In this document: piece after piece, positions 36,455-44,211 of the stretch | Numbering within the stretch: position 1 is the stretch's first letter | Layout: the number at the start of each line of letters is the position of its first letter | NCBI RefSeq assembly: GCF_018687455.1 | Contig: NZ_CP061291.1 | Coordinates: 1,364,001-1,428,000 of the forward strand | Direction of reading: 5' to 3' | Length of the DNA: 64,000 bases | Origin: Polynucleobacter sp. TSB-Sco08W16 | Lineage (GTDB): Bacteria > Pseudomonadota > Gammaproteobacteria > Burkholderiales > Burkholderiaceae | The notes under the pieces: model-generated | The model's database searches: none | What the model saw: only the letters and a program-made list of their open reading frames with translations | What the model was told of the DNA's origin: nothing | Made by a program: the position numbers and the translations under genes

Positions 36455-37432
36455 ATGGCTTCATTACCAAACATCGTCATTCTCGGAGATTACGAACGCG
36501 CCCTGCGTCGCTTCTCCAATTGGGAAAAATTAGAAAAGCAAGCAAACCTAAGCTTTCATCATGAGCCGCTGCGTGATGAAGCGCTCTATGAGGTCATCAA
36601 AGATGCAGACGCTATCGCTATCGTGCGTGATCGCGCGCCTCTCAATGAAGCGATGATTGCCCGCTTACCAAAGCTCAAATTTTTAATGTTTACTGGTGAG
36701 CGCAACGGCACTCTAGATGCAGCAGCTTTGGTATCACGCAATATTCCAATGGCCTGCTCACCTGGGGGTCCCTCTAAAGAAACCACTGCAGAGCTCACTT
36801 GGGCATTAATCCTTGGCGCATCCAAGCGACTCATTGAAGAAAATAAATTGATTGCCTCTGGTGGTTGGCGAGATGAGCTGTCTCTTCTGCCGATGCTCTC
36901 TGGTGAGCGCTTAGGCATCATGGGTCTAGGTGCTATTGGTAGTCGCGTTGCGCGTGTTGGCGCCGCCTTTGGCATGGAGGTAGTGGCTTGGAGCCCTCGT
37001 ATGACCCCTGAGCGTGCTGCTGCAGAGAATGCAAAATCAGTGAGCTTAGATGAGTTACTTTCTACCTCTAAGGTTGTCTCGATGCATCTCGTAGCTGGTC
37101 CTGGAACCAAAGGAATCATTAGCGCTGATCAATTAGCACTGATGCGACCCGATTCCATCTTGATCAACACCTCCCGTGCTGCATTAATCAATATGACCGA
37201 TCTTCAAAAGGCTCTGAAAGCCGGAAAACCAAGTCAGGCAGCAGTCGATGTATTTGATGTTGAGCCGCTTCCAGAAAATGATCCTTTGCGCAACACCCCC
37301 AATCTTTTGGTGACTCCGCATTTAGGCTTTATCGCTGAGCCCATTTTTGAGGCATTCTCAAAAGGCATTACGGAAGCACTAGAAGCATGGCTCGATAACA
37401 AACCTGCACCTCACCCCTTTAAGCCACAGTAA
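36455..37432 (+). CDS. D-isomer-specific 2-hydroxyacid dehydrogenase (first copy)
   Basis: NAD(P)-dependent interconversion of a 2-keto acid and D-2-hydroxy acid. The Rossmann motif is RLGIMGLGAIGSRVARVGAAFGMEV. The three catalytic residues are in place: Arg in INTSRAALIN, Glu in VFDVEPLPENDPL and His in TPHLGFIAE. The 325 residues fit the family. It is embedded in the Bug-MmgE/PrpD-CHR operon; the CHR start codon is two bases after its stop. Substrate not predictable. Confidence 0.9.
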   Translation: MASLPNIVILGDYERALRRFSNWEKLEKQANLSFHHEPLRDEALYEVIKDADAIAIVRDRAPLNEAMIARLPKLKFLMFTGERNGTLDAAALVSRNIPMACSPGGPSKETTAELTWALILGASKRLIEENKLIASGGWRDELSLLPMLSGERLGIMGLGAIGSRVARVGAAFGMEVVAWSPRMTPERAAAENAKSVSLDELLSTSKVVSMHLVAGPGTKGIISADQLALMRPDSILINTSRAALINMTDLQKALKAGKPSQAAVDVFDVEPLPENDPLRNTPNLLVTPHLGFIAEPIFEAFSKGITEALEAWLDNKPAPHPFKPQ

Positions 37433-37434
37433 TC

Positions 37435-37971
37435 TTGAAAACTCTAACCCCCAAGGAACTCTTTATCGGGTTTAGCAAAATCGGTATGTCTGGTTTTGGT
37501 GGGGTATTGCCGTGGGCCCGACGTACGATTGTTGAACAGGAAAAGTGGCTGACCGCTGAAGAATTTAGCGCCATGCTGGGTATCTGCCAAATTGTTCCGG
37601 GCCCCAATATTGTCAATCTTGGAGTTTGTGTTGGTAGCCGCTTTGCTGGGGTGCCAGGTGCTTTTGCAGCCGTGCTTGGACTTATGTTGGGGCCAGTTGC
37701 TTTATTACTAGTGATTGCGGTTCTCTATGAGCACTATAGCTATATGCCAATTGTGCAAGGAATGCTAAGAGGCGTATCTGCTGTAGGTGTTGGCTTAATT
37801 GCCAGTACAGGCTTCAAAATGTTACGCACCGAGCTGAAATATCCCCCCATGCTTGCCGTCATTTTTTTGGTGCTAATAGCAGCAGTCTATTTTCATTTAG
37901 GTTTAGGTTGGGTTGTTCTTCTCGCATCGCCACTGGCGATTCTTTTAGCCTGGAAAAAGGTTAAGAAATGA
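37435..37971 (+). CDS. CHR-family (chromate transporter-like) protein, N-half
   Basis: Membrane protein of the chromate ion transporter family in the short, single-domain form (178 residues). The conserved opening GFSKIGMSGFGGVLPWARRTIVEQEKWLTAEEF and the QIVPGPNIVNLGVCVG motif are present, then five or six hydrophobic segments. It starts with TTG two bases after the previous stop; no ATG fits, and the sequence from residue 1 is already typical. It overlaps the second half as ATGA, so the two probably form a heterodimer. Chromate itself is only one candidate anion. Confidence 0.85.
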   Translation: MKTLTPKELFIGFSKIGMSGFGGVLPWARRTIVEQEKWLTAEEFSAMLGICQIVPGPNIVNLGVCVGSRFAGVPGAFAAVLGLMLGPVALLLVIAVLYEHYSYMPIVQGMLRGVSAVGVGLIASTGFKMLRTELKYPPMLAVIFLVLIAAVYFHLGLGWVVLLASPLAILLAWKKVKK

Positions 37972-38492
37972 TCAGCACCCTCTTTAGCCTCTTTTTTAAA
38001 TTATCCGCTTTCTCATTGCTGGCCTTTGGGGGCATCAATGCCCTGCTCCCGGTGCTCTATGATTTATCGGTCAACCAAGAGCATTGGATTAACGGGCAAA
38101 CATTCTCGGATTACTTTGCGATAGCGCAAGCGGCTCCCGGCCCCAACCTCATGACCGTCACCTTGATTGGCTGGAATGTAGGTGGCGTCCTTGGGGCAGC
38201 CATCGCAACATTGGCCATCTCCTGGCCCTCATCCATCATGATTTATTTCTTGCAGCGCACGATTCTCAATATGCAAGATAAAGAAAAGCAGCAGGCGATT
38301 CAGTTTGCGGCTGGCGCCCTTGCAGTGGGCCTGGTTTTATCGGCTGCCTGGCAAATTGCTTTGCAAATCAATCAAAGTGTGGCAGCCTATGTACTAACAA
38401 TTAGTACTATTGCTATAGTCTTCTTTACACGTTGGCATCCTTTATATTTAATTGCCATTGGTGCAGTGCTTGGGGTTCTTGGTTTTATTTAA
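37968..38492 (+). CDS. CHR-family (chromate transporter-like) protein, C-half
   Basis: 174 residues, five to six membrane segments. It has the second-domain CHR pattern FGGINALLPVLYDLSVNQEHWINGQTFSDYFAIAQAAPGPNLMTVTLIGWNVGG. Its first four bases overlap the end of the partner gene. Pairs of short CHR genes in opposite membrane orientation are known to work together as one transporter. Finding the pair inside an organic-acid operon suggests its anion may be linked to that pathway, which is inference. Confidence 0.85.
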   Translation: MISTLFSLFFKLSAFSLLAFGGINALLPVLYDLSVNQEHWINGQTFSDYFAIAQAAPGPNLMTVTLIGWNVGGVLGAAIATLAISWPSSIMIYFLQRTILNMQDKEKQQAIQFAAGALAVGLVLSAAWQIALQINQSVAAYVLTISTIAIVFFTRWHPLYLIAIGAVLGVLGFI

Positions 38493-38506
38493 GAAAGATT
38501 CACAAA

Positions 38507-39490
38507 ATGAATATGAAGCTATCTAAATTAATTTCAGTTTCACTTCTCGGTCTCGCCTCTCTTACAACCACCGCATCTTTTGCGCAGACCAATTACCCAA
38601 CTAAACCCATTAACTTCATCGTGCCTTATGGTGCAGGTGGTGGCGCAGATTCTCGTAGTCGTCAGATCGCTCAAAAAATGAGTGTCATCCTCAAGCAACC
38701 GATCATCGTAGATAACAAGCCTGGCGCTGGTGGCAATATCGGTACTGAATTTATTTCTCGTGCTGCTCCAGATGGTTACACCATCGGTATGGGCAACTTC
38801 GCACCTATGGCCGTAAATAAAACACTCTTTGGCAATTTACGCTACGACCCAGAAACTGATATCACCCCGATCGTCTTAATTGAAAAAGGTCCTTTGGTGT
38901 TGGTCGTTAATCCGAACTCTCCATACAAAACAGTTCAGGATATTGTGGCGGCTGCTAAGGCAAAACCGGGTGTACTGACCTTCTCTTCTGGCGGCATTGG
39001 CGGCAGCCATCAACTATCTGCAGAGTTATTTAAGCAAAACGCTGGAATCGATATGATCCACGTGCCATATAAAAGTGGCTCTGCTGGCTTAACAGATCTC
39101 ATGGCCGGTAATGTCACCATGATGTTCGATCAAATGTATTCAGCAATGCCCAGTATCAAGGCGGATAAGTTGCGTCCGATTGCTATCACTAGCAAGAAAC
39201 GTTCGCCATTGCTACCTAATGTACCCACCTTTGCTGAAGCAGGCTATCCAAAGGTTGAAGTGCTCAACTGGCAGGGATTGATTGCGCCTAAGGGAACACC
39301 AAAAGCCATCATAGATCAGCTTAATGCTGCTGCAAATGAAGCCTTGAAAGACCCACAATTACGTGAGCTGATGCTCTCTCAAGGAAATGAAATTGGGGGT
39401 GGTAGCCCTGCAGAATTTTCTGCTCTGATTAAATCAGAGTCTGCCAAATGGAGTGCTGTTGTTAAAACAGCCAATATCAAACCAGAGTAA
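38507..39490 (+). CDS. Bug/TctC-type periplasmic solute-binding protein (3 of 3)
   Basis: The reading frame is open from 38432, but that overlaps the CHR gene. The ATG at 38507 follows AAGAAAG and directly starts a signal peptide (MNMKLSKLISVSLLGLASL...ASFA), giving 327 residues. Mature start TNYPTKPINFIVPYGAGGGADSRSRQIA, then HVPYKSGSAGLTDLMAGNVTMMFDQ and PNVPTFAEAGYPKVEVLNWQGLIAPKG. It is the last gene of the operon and is closed by the terminator at 39509-39546. Confidence 0.92.
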   Translation: MNMKLSKLISVSLLGLASLTTTASFAQTNYPTKPINFIVPYGAGGGADSRSRQIAQKMSVILKQPIIVDNKPGAGGNIGTEFISRAAPDGYTIGMGNFAPMAVNKTLFGNLRYDPETDITPIVLIEKGPLVLVVNPNSPYKTVQDIVAAAKAKPGVLTFSSGGIGGSHQLSAELFKQNAGIDMIHVPYKSGSAGLTDLMAGNVTMMFDQMYSAMPSIKADKLRPIAITSKKRSPLLPNVPTFAEAGYPKVEVLNWQGLIAPKGTPKAIIDQLNAAANEALKDPQLRELMLSQGNEIGGGSPAEFSALIKSESAKWSAVVKTANIKPE

Positions 39491-39508
39491 AAAAAGAACG
39501 CTGATTTA

Positions 39509-39546
39509 ATCGGGGGCCACTAAGACTTAGTAGCCCCCGATTTTTA
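39509..39546. terminator. Two-way rho-independent terminator between Bug and crcB
   Basis: TCGGGGGC and GCCCCCGA arms around a loop that can itself fold (CTAAGACTTAG); T run on the plus side, and it overlaps the crcB stop codon at 39544-39546. Confidence 0.85.
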
Positions 39547-39921
39547 TTTGAGGGCTTGGTAAGTCAAGATACCTAAGAAGGTCAACACAAGTGAGCCAAT
39601 CAGATGTAGTAAGGCCGTACCTAATGCCCAGGTAACCTCTCCGCGCTGAACAAATCCCACCACTTCTGCAGAGAAACTCGAGAAGGTAGTTAAGCCTCCC
39701 AAGAAGCCAGTCACTACCAAAAGTCGCCACTCTGGCGAAAGCTGTGGATTGTTTCCAAAGAAGGCTACTGCAAGACCAACGAGATAGCCACCTACCATGT
39801 TCGATATCAGCGTACCTAGAGGGATGATGGAGGCCGCACCTACAGTCAAAGCATTAAAGCCTGCTCTCAATAAAGCGCCAAGTCCTGCACCAAAAAAAAC
39901 CGCCAGAATAGATAGCCACAT
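39544..39921 (-). CDS. crcB: Fluoride exporter (Fluc/CrcB)
   Basis: Dual-topology fluoride channel of 125 residues and four membrane helices. The family marks GAGLGALLRAGFNAL (residues 11-25), GTLISNMVGGYLVGLA and GFLGGLTTFSSFSAE with the phenylalanine/polar track are all present. It is a single copy, so it should act as an antiparallel homodimer. The gap to the upstream dioxygenase is only 10 bases, so a fluoride riboswitch directly before the gene is not possible and none is seen. Confidence 0.94.
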   Translation of the reverse strand: MWLSILAVFFGAGLGALLRAGFNALTVGAASIIPLGTLISNMVGGYLVGLAVAFFGNNPQLSPEWRLLVVTGFLGGLTTFSSFSAEVVGFVQRGEVTWALGTALLHLIGSLVLTFLGILTYQALK

Positions 39922-39931
39922 AATCCGCTCT

Positions 39932-40711
39932 TTATTGAATAGAAAAACCCAGCATGCTAATCGAACTCATCTCAATTCCATCAACATAGACTTTGGCATG
40001 CTCACCATCCTGTTGCAAAGCTAAAGTATATAAAGCAGGCCAATAATGCTCTGGGGTTGGAATAGATAAGTGGGCTGCCTCACCATATTTCTCCCACTCA
40101 ATCAGAGTATCGTGGTGATTCGCATGGATTTCAGAAGTGAAAAACTCGTTAAATTCCTGAGCCCAAGGATAAGGTTGCGCGCCATCTTGCCAATGAATCA
40201 TACGCAGATTGTGCACAACATTACCGCTAGATAAAATCAAAATATTTTCGTCACGCAAAGGGCGAAGTTGTTTTGCCAAATCATAATGTTGACGCGCAGA
40301 CATAGAGCCATCGAGACTCAACTGCACCACTGGTACATCAGCATTGGGGTACAGATACTTGAGAACGGACCATGCGCCATGATCAATGCCCCACTCATTC
40401 TCTTCAAGCACTACCGGGACACTTAATAATTCTTGAACGCGATCAGCCAACGCTGGACTACCTGGCGCCGGATACTGAACATCAAAGAGTGCTTGGGGAA
40501 AGCCGCCAAAGTCGTGAATCGTTTTGGGTTTAGCCATTGCAGTAACCCAAGTACCTCGAGTTACCCAATGTGCAGAGATCACCAAAATAGCATCAGGACG
40601 TTTTAATGATTTGCCAAGAGCAGACCAGGTCGCTGTAAAGCGATTGGGCTCAATGGAGTACATCGGACTGCCATGGCCAGCAAATACTGCAGGTTGGCGA
40701 TGGCTAGTCAT
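39932..40711 (-). CDS. ygiD: 4,5-DOPA extradiol dioxygenase-like protein
   Basis: LigB-superfamily ring-cleavage dioxygenase, 259 residues. Zn/Fe ligands are visible: VFAGHGSPMYSIEPN (His near 13), VISAHWVTRG (His near 48), and IDHGAWSVLKYLYPNADVPVVQLS (His near 110). E. coli YgiD cleaves L-DOPA in vitro. It is 10 bases upstream of crcB and nine bases downstream of the 45-residue membrane protein gene. The biological substrate is not known. Confidence 0.88.
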   Translation of the reverse strand: MTSHRQPAVFAGHGSPMYSIEPNRFTATWSALGKSLKRPDAILVISAHWVTRGTWVTAMAKPKTIHDFGGFPQALFDVQYPAPGSPALADRVQELLSVPVVLEENEWGIDHGAWSVLKYLYPNADVPVVQLSLDGSMSARQHYDLAKQLRPLRDENILILSSGNVVHNLRMIHWQDGAQPYPWAQEFNEFFTSEIHANHHDTLIEWEKYGEAAHLSIPTPEHYWPALYTLALQQDGEHAKVYVDGIEMSSISMLGFSIQ

Positions 40712-40720
40712 TAAGACCGA

Positions 40721-40858
40721 TTAACCGAATACGTAACCAGTATGAGCAGCTACTAATGCAAACAAAATCGCCAAGCTGGTAGCGGCTGCCAACATCACGA
40801 TCAAAGTAATGATCTTTTTGTTGATTTCGCCTTTAGATTCGTTATGCCATTCGTTCAT
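40721..40858 (-). CDS. 45-residue single-pass membrane protein, unknown function
   Basis: An ORF too short for usual cut-offs: starts MNEWHNESKGEINKK, then one hydrophobic helix (about residues 17-39, with an alanine-rich LAAATSLAILFALVAA core), and ends HTGYVFG. A good Shine-Dalgarno AGAGGA lies six bases before the ATG, and the codon use is normal for the window. It ends nine bases before ygiD on the same strand, so the two are probably cotranscribed. The charged N-terminus suggests an N-in single-span protein. I do not recognise a family. Confidence 0.72.
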   Translation of the reverse strand: MNEWHNESKGEINKKIITLIVMLAAATSLAILFALVAAHTGYVFG

Positions 40859-40902
40859 GCTAAATCCTCTGTAAACACATTAATAATGAGTGTAATTATC
40901 CA

Positions 40903-41070
40903 CTATCGACCGCGGCCGGCCTTACGCATCATGCCTTTTCCGCCGCCAAAACCTGCCTGAGGCCTACCAGCGGGGCCAGATGGTCCCTTTGGAACGGGTG
41001 GACGGGCTGGGGGCTTAGCCGCAACGGCCTTTGCTGGGGTTTTTGAATCGGGTTTCTTTTCGTCAGTCAC
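40903..41070 (-). CDS. 55-residue Pro/Gly/Lys-rich disordered protein
   Basis: A GTG start at 41070 with AGGAG six bases upstream opens a 55-codon frame. Composition is strongly biased: an acidic-basic start VTDEKKPDSK, a Pro/Ala/Lys stretch (KPPARPPVPKGPSGP), then FGGGKGMMRKAGRGR at the end. It is very basic and unlikely to fold; a nucleic-acid or ribosome-associated role is only a guess. It is divergent from the site-2 protease gene, whose ATG (41099) lies 28 bases away. No family recognised. Confidence 0.62.
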   Translation of the reverse strand: MTDEKKPDSKTPAKAVAAKPPARPPVPKGPSGPAGRPQAGFGGGKGMMRKAGRGR

Positions 41071-41098
41071 TTTGAGCTCCTATGGATATCATATTGCC

Positions 41099-41761
41099 AT
41101 GATTACTGACTATTCTATCCAAGCCGTCGCCATTAACGCGATTCCCCTGATTTTTGCCATCACAATCCATGAGGCAGCCCATGGCTTTGCCGCCCGTAAA
41201 TTTGGGGATAACACGGCATACATGCTGGGTAGAGTCAGCTTGAATCCCGCTAAACATATAGATCCCGTTGGCACGATCCTGATTCCTTTGGTGCTCATTC
41301 TGACGGGATCCCCTTTTTTAGTGGGGTATGCCAAACCAGTACCGGTGAACTTCGGACGCCTGCGCAACCCCCGAATTGACTCCATTTGGGTTGCCTTGGC
41401 TGGACCTGGCTCTAACTTTATTCAAGCACTGATCTGGCTAATTCTGCTTATCCTGCTAGTAGGCCTTGGAATCGATGAAAAATTCTTAATTTCGATGTCT
41501 CAAGCTGGCATTTCTTGGAATCTGGGTTTATTGGTTTTTAACCTCTTTCCGCTTCCCCCGCTCGATGGTGGACGCATTCTCTCCAGTCTTTTACCAGCCC
41601 GCCAATCGATTGCACTTGGCAGATTAGAGCCTTGGGGCTTTTTTATTGTCCTAGGCCTCGTCTTTACTGGAGTCATTGGCAGTCTCTGGATGGCACCCCT
41701 CATCAGCTTCTTTGAATGGGTCATCCTGCTGTTGACCAGCCCCTTACGGATGATTTTTTAA
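41099..41761 (+). CDS. Site-2 protease family (M50) membrane protein
   Basis: Intramembrane zinc protease homologue of the short SREBP-S2P/RseP-like M50 group without a PDZ domain. The zinc motif HEAAHGFAARKFGD (residues about 18-31) and the third ligand region NLFPLPPLDGGRIL are both in place, inside a protein of about six membrane segments. The frame is open from a TTG at 41072, but that start would overlap the antisense gene's ribosome site; the ATG at 41099 gives 220 residues and is preferred. Substrate unknown. Confidence 0.88.
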   Translation: MITDYSIQAVAINAIPLIFAITIHEAAHGFAARKFGDNTAYMLGRVSLNPAKHIDPVGTILIPLVLILTGSPFLVGYAKPVPVNFGRLRNPRIDSIWVALAGPGSNFIQALIWLILLILLVGLGIDEKFLISMSQAGISWNLGLLVFNLFPLPPLDGGRILSSLLPARQSIALGRLEPWGFFIVLGLVFTGVIGSLWMAPLISFFEWVILLLTSPLRMIF

Positions 41762-41831
41762 TCTTGGCAGAAAATAGTGTTCTAGGCTATTCTGATTTCG
41801 GGCAAACCCAAACCGTTAATGGAGAACCTTC

Positions 41832-42278
41832 ATGAAATTTCAAAAAATTGTTTTAAGTGCAGTAGCCTTGTTCACGATAAGTAGCGCTGCCTTTGCGCAA
41901 TTTCAGAATGCAGAAAAAGCAGTTGATTACCGTCAAAGTGTTATGACGGTGATTAATACGCATTTCGCCAGAATTGGAGCCGTGGTTAAGGGTGAGGCTC
42001 CATACAACAAAGATGAAGTAGCTAAAAATGCAGCGGTAGTTGCAATGCTTTCTACATTGCCATGGTCAGCATTTGGTCCTGGCTATGAAGGCGGCAAAGC
42101 ACAAGCAGATGTTTGGTCAGATAGTGCGAAATTCAAAGCGGCTGCAGAAAAAATGCAGCTAGCCGCAGCGAATCTGAATACGGCTGCTCAATCAGGTGAT
42201 CTTGAAAATATCAAAAAAGCATTTGGCGCGACAGGTCAAACCTGCAAAGGCTGCCACGAAGATTTCAAAAAGAAATAA
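41832..42278 (+). CDS. Cytochrome c' (class II)
   Basis: Periplasmic four-helix-bundle cytochrome that binds NO or CO. Signal peptide residues 1-22 (ending AFA), and the class II C-terminal heme motif CKGCHEDFKKK at residues 138-148 of the 148-residue protein. Cytochromes of this type protect against NO or act as electron carriers. The gene end touches the end of the convergent cytochrome b gene, the usual partner. Confidence 0.93.
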   Translation: MKFQKIVLSAVALFTISSAAFAQFQNAEKAVDYRQSVMTVINTHFARIGAVVKGEAPYNKDEVAKNAAVVAMLSTLPWSAFGPGYEGGKAQADVWSDSAKFKAAAEKMQLAAANLNTAAQSGDLENIKKAFGATGQTCKGCHEDFKKK

Positions 42279-42962
42279 TCAGCTTACCGTAATGAGATAA
42301 CCTACTACAACGGCGATTAAGCTTAATAGTAATAGAGCCAACCCCCGTTGCAAGCCTCCATCCTTGGAGGGGCGACCCAAGTCAGAAGGCAAATACTTTG
42401 CTTCCTCGCTTGGGTCGATTTCTTTATCGCCACTGATCATTGGACGAATTAAATCTTCGCCCTTAAATTTTTTGTAATACCAAATTGCTGCAATATGAAT
42501 GGCGATCAAGGTATAAATCACCACCTGATTACTCTCATGTATCTCTGATAAAAAAGAAACTGAAGATTCAGATAGGTATTTGGATAATGGTCCCTGAAAT
42601 GCAATCTCATCATCAACAAACAAGCCAGTAACAGCTTGAACACTCAAAACCAATAGCAAGGCAAATACTGAAAGTGCGCCAATTGGGTTGTGCCCCAAAA
42701 AGCGGGGCGACTTTCCCTGCAAGTAATTGGTGATCGCCTCGCGGTTTGGAAGAAATGAGGAAAACCGCGCATAAGTAGAGCCTATGAATCCCCAAATAAT
42801 CCTAAAGATGAGTAGCGTCAAAATGCTATAGCCAAAATAAGCGTGCCATTGAATAGCGTTACCGCCAATGTTGACGCAGATCAGGCTGCCCACAATGCAA
42901 GCCACTAGCAACCAGTGAAATAAGCGGATCGGCAGATCCCAAACACGAATTAATTTCTTCAT
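42279..42962 (-). CDS. Di-heme cytochrome b561-type membrane protein
   Basis: Ni,Fe-hydrogenase/cytochrome b561 family, 227 residues. There are about four membrane helices (residues about 10-30, 38-58, 95-115, 145-165) plus a C-terminal one. The His ligands are expected in RLFHWLLV, WHAYFGY and HIAAIWYY. It is convergent with the cytochrome c' gene with zero gap. It probably passes electrons from quinol to a soluble c-type cytochrome. It starts 44 bases from the divergent MFS gene. Confidence 0.88.
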   Translation of the reverse strand: MKKLIRVWDLPIRLFHWLLVACIVGSLICVNIGGNAIQWHAYFGYSILTLLIFRIIWGFIGSTYARFSSFLPNREAITNYLQGKSPRFLGHNPIGALSVFALLLVLSVQAVTGLFVDDEIAFQGPLSKYLSESSVSFLSEIHESNQVVIYTLIAIHIAAIWYYKKFKGEDLIRPMISGDKEIDPSEEAKYLPSDLGRPSKDGGLQRGLALLLLSLIAVVVGYLITVS

Positions 42963-43005
42963 AAGCTTAAGGATAAAACAGAAACTCCCTTAAACTCACT
43001 AAAAC

Positions 43006-44211
43006 ATGAATCCAAGCAAAGCTTTTAGAACCTTACTGCTTTACCGTATCGGCGCAACTCTCAGCTATCAAATCATGATGGTGGCAGTTGGCTGGCATCT
43101 TTATGAGATTACTCACAGCGTTGTCTCGCTCGGTCTTATTGGTCTTGCGGAGCTGGTTCCCTACTTTCTTCTAGCGCTGTACTCTGGCCACGCTGTAGAC
43201 CACTACTCGCGCAAACTGATTTCTGGCATTGCCTCCACAATCCATATTTTGGTGGCTTTATTTTTAACTGCGATTGCCTTGGGCTGGCTATCACCCCCAG
43301 TGCCATTGATTTATACAGCCGTTGGTTTTATCGGTGTAGCCAGAGCACTATTGCGCCCCTCCTATCAGGCTCTGTTTGGGCAGATTATTCCGCGCGATCA
43401 GCTAACCAAGTACATGGCTTATGCCAATGCGTCCTTTCAAATCTGCGTAGTAGCAGGGCCTGGATTGGGGGGGCTCATGATTGGCTTTACTAGTCTTACT
43501 TGGACATATGCGTTAGCCGCTCTGTGCGGCGTTGTCAGCCTTTATGGCGTAACTTTTATTAAAGCCCAACAAGAAAAGTCTTCTCATGCAAATAGTCACT
43601 TCCTCAAAAGCTTTATGGAGGGGTTTGATTACGTTAAAAAACATGAACTAATTCTGAGTACCATGGCACTCGATATGTTTGCAGTCTTGTTTGGGGGTGC
43701 GGTCTCCATTCTTCCTGCATTTGTAAGCGAGGTATTGCATGCTGGTCCGGAGGTGCTGGGCATATTAAGAGCCGCACCAGCGGCAGGCTCCGTCTTAACG
43801 GGAGTATTCCTGGCAACACGCCCTATTCTCAACGACTCAGGCAAATATCTCTTACTAGCAGTAGCTGGATTTGGCCTATCTATTATTGGGTTTGGACTAT
43901 CGACCCATCTCTGGGTATGCGCCCTGTTTCTATTTGCCTCTGGTTGCTGTGACTCTGTCTCTGTAGTAGTCCGTAGCAGTATTGTGCAGCTCACCACTCC
44001 CGATCACATGCGTGGTCGCATTAGCGCAATAAATGGGATCTTTATTGGTTCTTCAAATGAACTTGGCGCCCTAGAGTCTGGCATTGCTGCCAGTCTCATG
44101 GGTTTAGTGCCATCAATTATTTTTGGTGGCTTTGCTACCGTGGGTATCGTCTTCATAACGTACAAACTTGCCCCACACCTCTACAAATTTCATATCCGAG
44201 ATATTACTTAA
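43006..44211 (+). CDS. MFS transporter of the EntS/MFS_3 type
   Basis: 401 residues and about 12 membrane helices. The MFS motif A-like GHAVDHYSRKLIS occurs after helix 2, and the central loop is around residues 185-205. The family resembles siderophore or drug exporters of the EntS group, but the substrate is unknown. The first ATG is used. Its last eight bases overlap the convergent dehydrogenase gene. Confidence 0.85.
   Translation: MNPSKAFRTLLLYRIGATLSYQIMMVAVGWHLYEITHSVVSLGLIGLAELVPYFLLALYSGHAVDHYSRKLISGIASTIHILVALFLTAIALGWLSPPVPLIYTAVGFIGVARALLRPSYQALFGQIIPRDQLTKYMAYANASFQICVVAGPGLGGLMIGFTSLTWTYALAALCGVVSLYGVTFIKAQQEKSSHANSHFLKSFMEGFDYVKKHELILSTMALDMFAVLFGGAVSILPAFVSEVLHAGPEVLGILRAAPAAGSVLTGVFLATRPILNDSGKYLLLAVAGFGLSIIGFGLSTHLWVCALFLFASGCCDSVSVVVRSSIVQLTTPDHMRGRISAINGIFIGSSNELGALESGIAASLMGLVPSIIFGGFATVGIVFITYKLAPHLYKFHIRDIT

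Noticed and set aside
36586..37119. 177-codon antisense frame inside the first 2-hydroxyacid dehydrogenase
   Set aside because: The sense frame has the full Rossmann motif and catalytic Arg/Glu/His; the antisense frame has none and reflects codon bias.
37435..38492. Frameshifted full-length ChrA
   Set aside because: The two halves each have complete single-domain CHR features and overlap cleanly as ATGA, so this is a natural two-gene pair rather than one broken gene.
38432..38506. Upstream extension of the third Bug protein
   Set aside because: It would overlap the CHR gene by 61 bases and put 25 residues ahead of a good signal peptide; the ATG at 38507 has a ribosome site.
39922..39931. 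Fluoride riboswitch expected before crcB
   Set aside because: Only 10 bases separate crcB from the upstream ygiD gene, leaving no room for one, and no riboswitch core was seen before ygiD.
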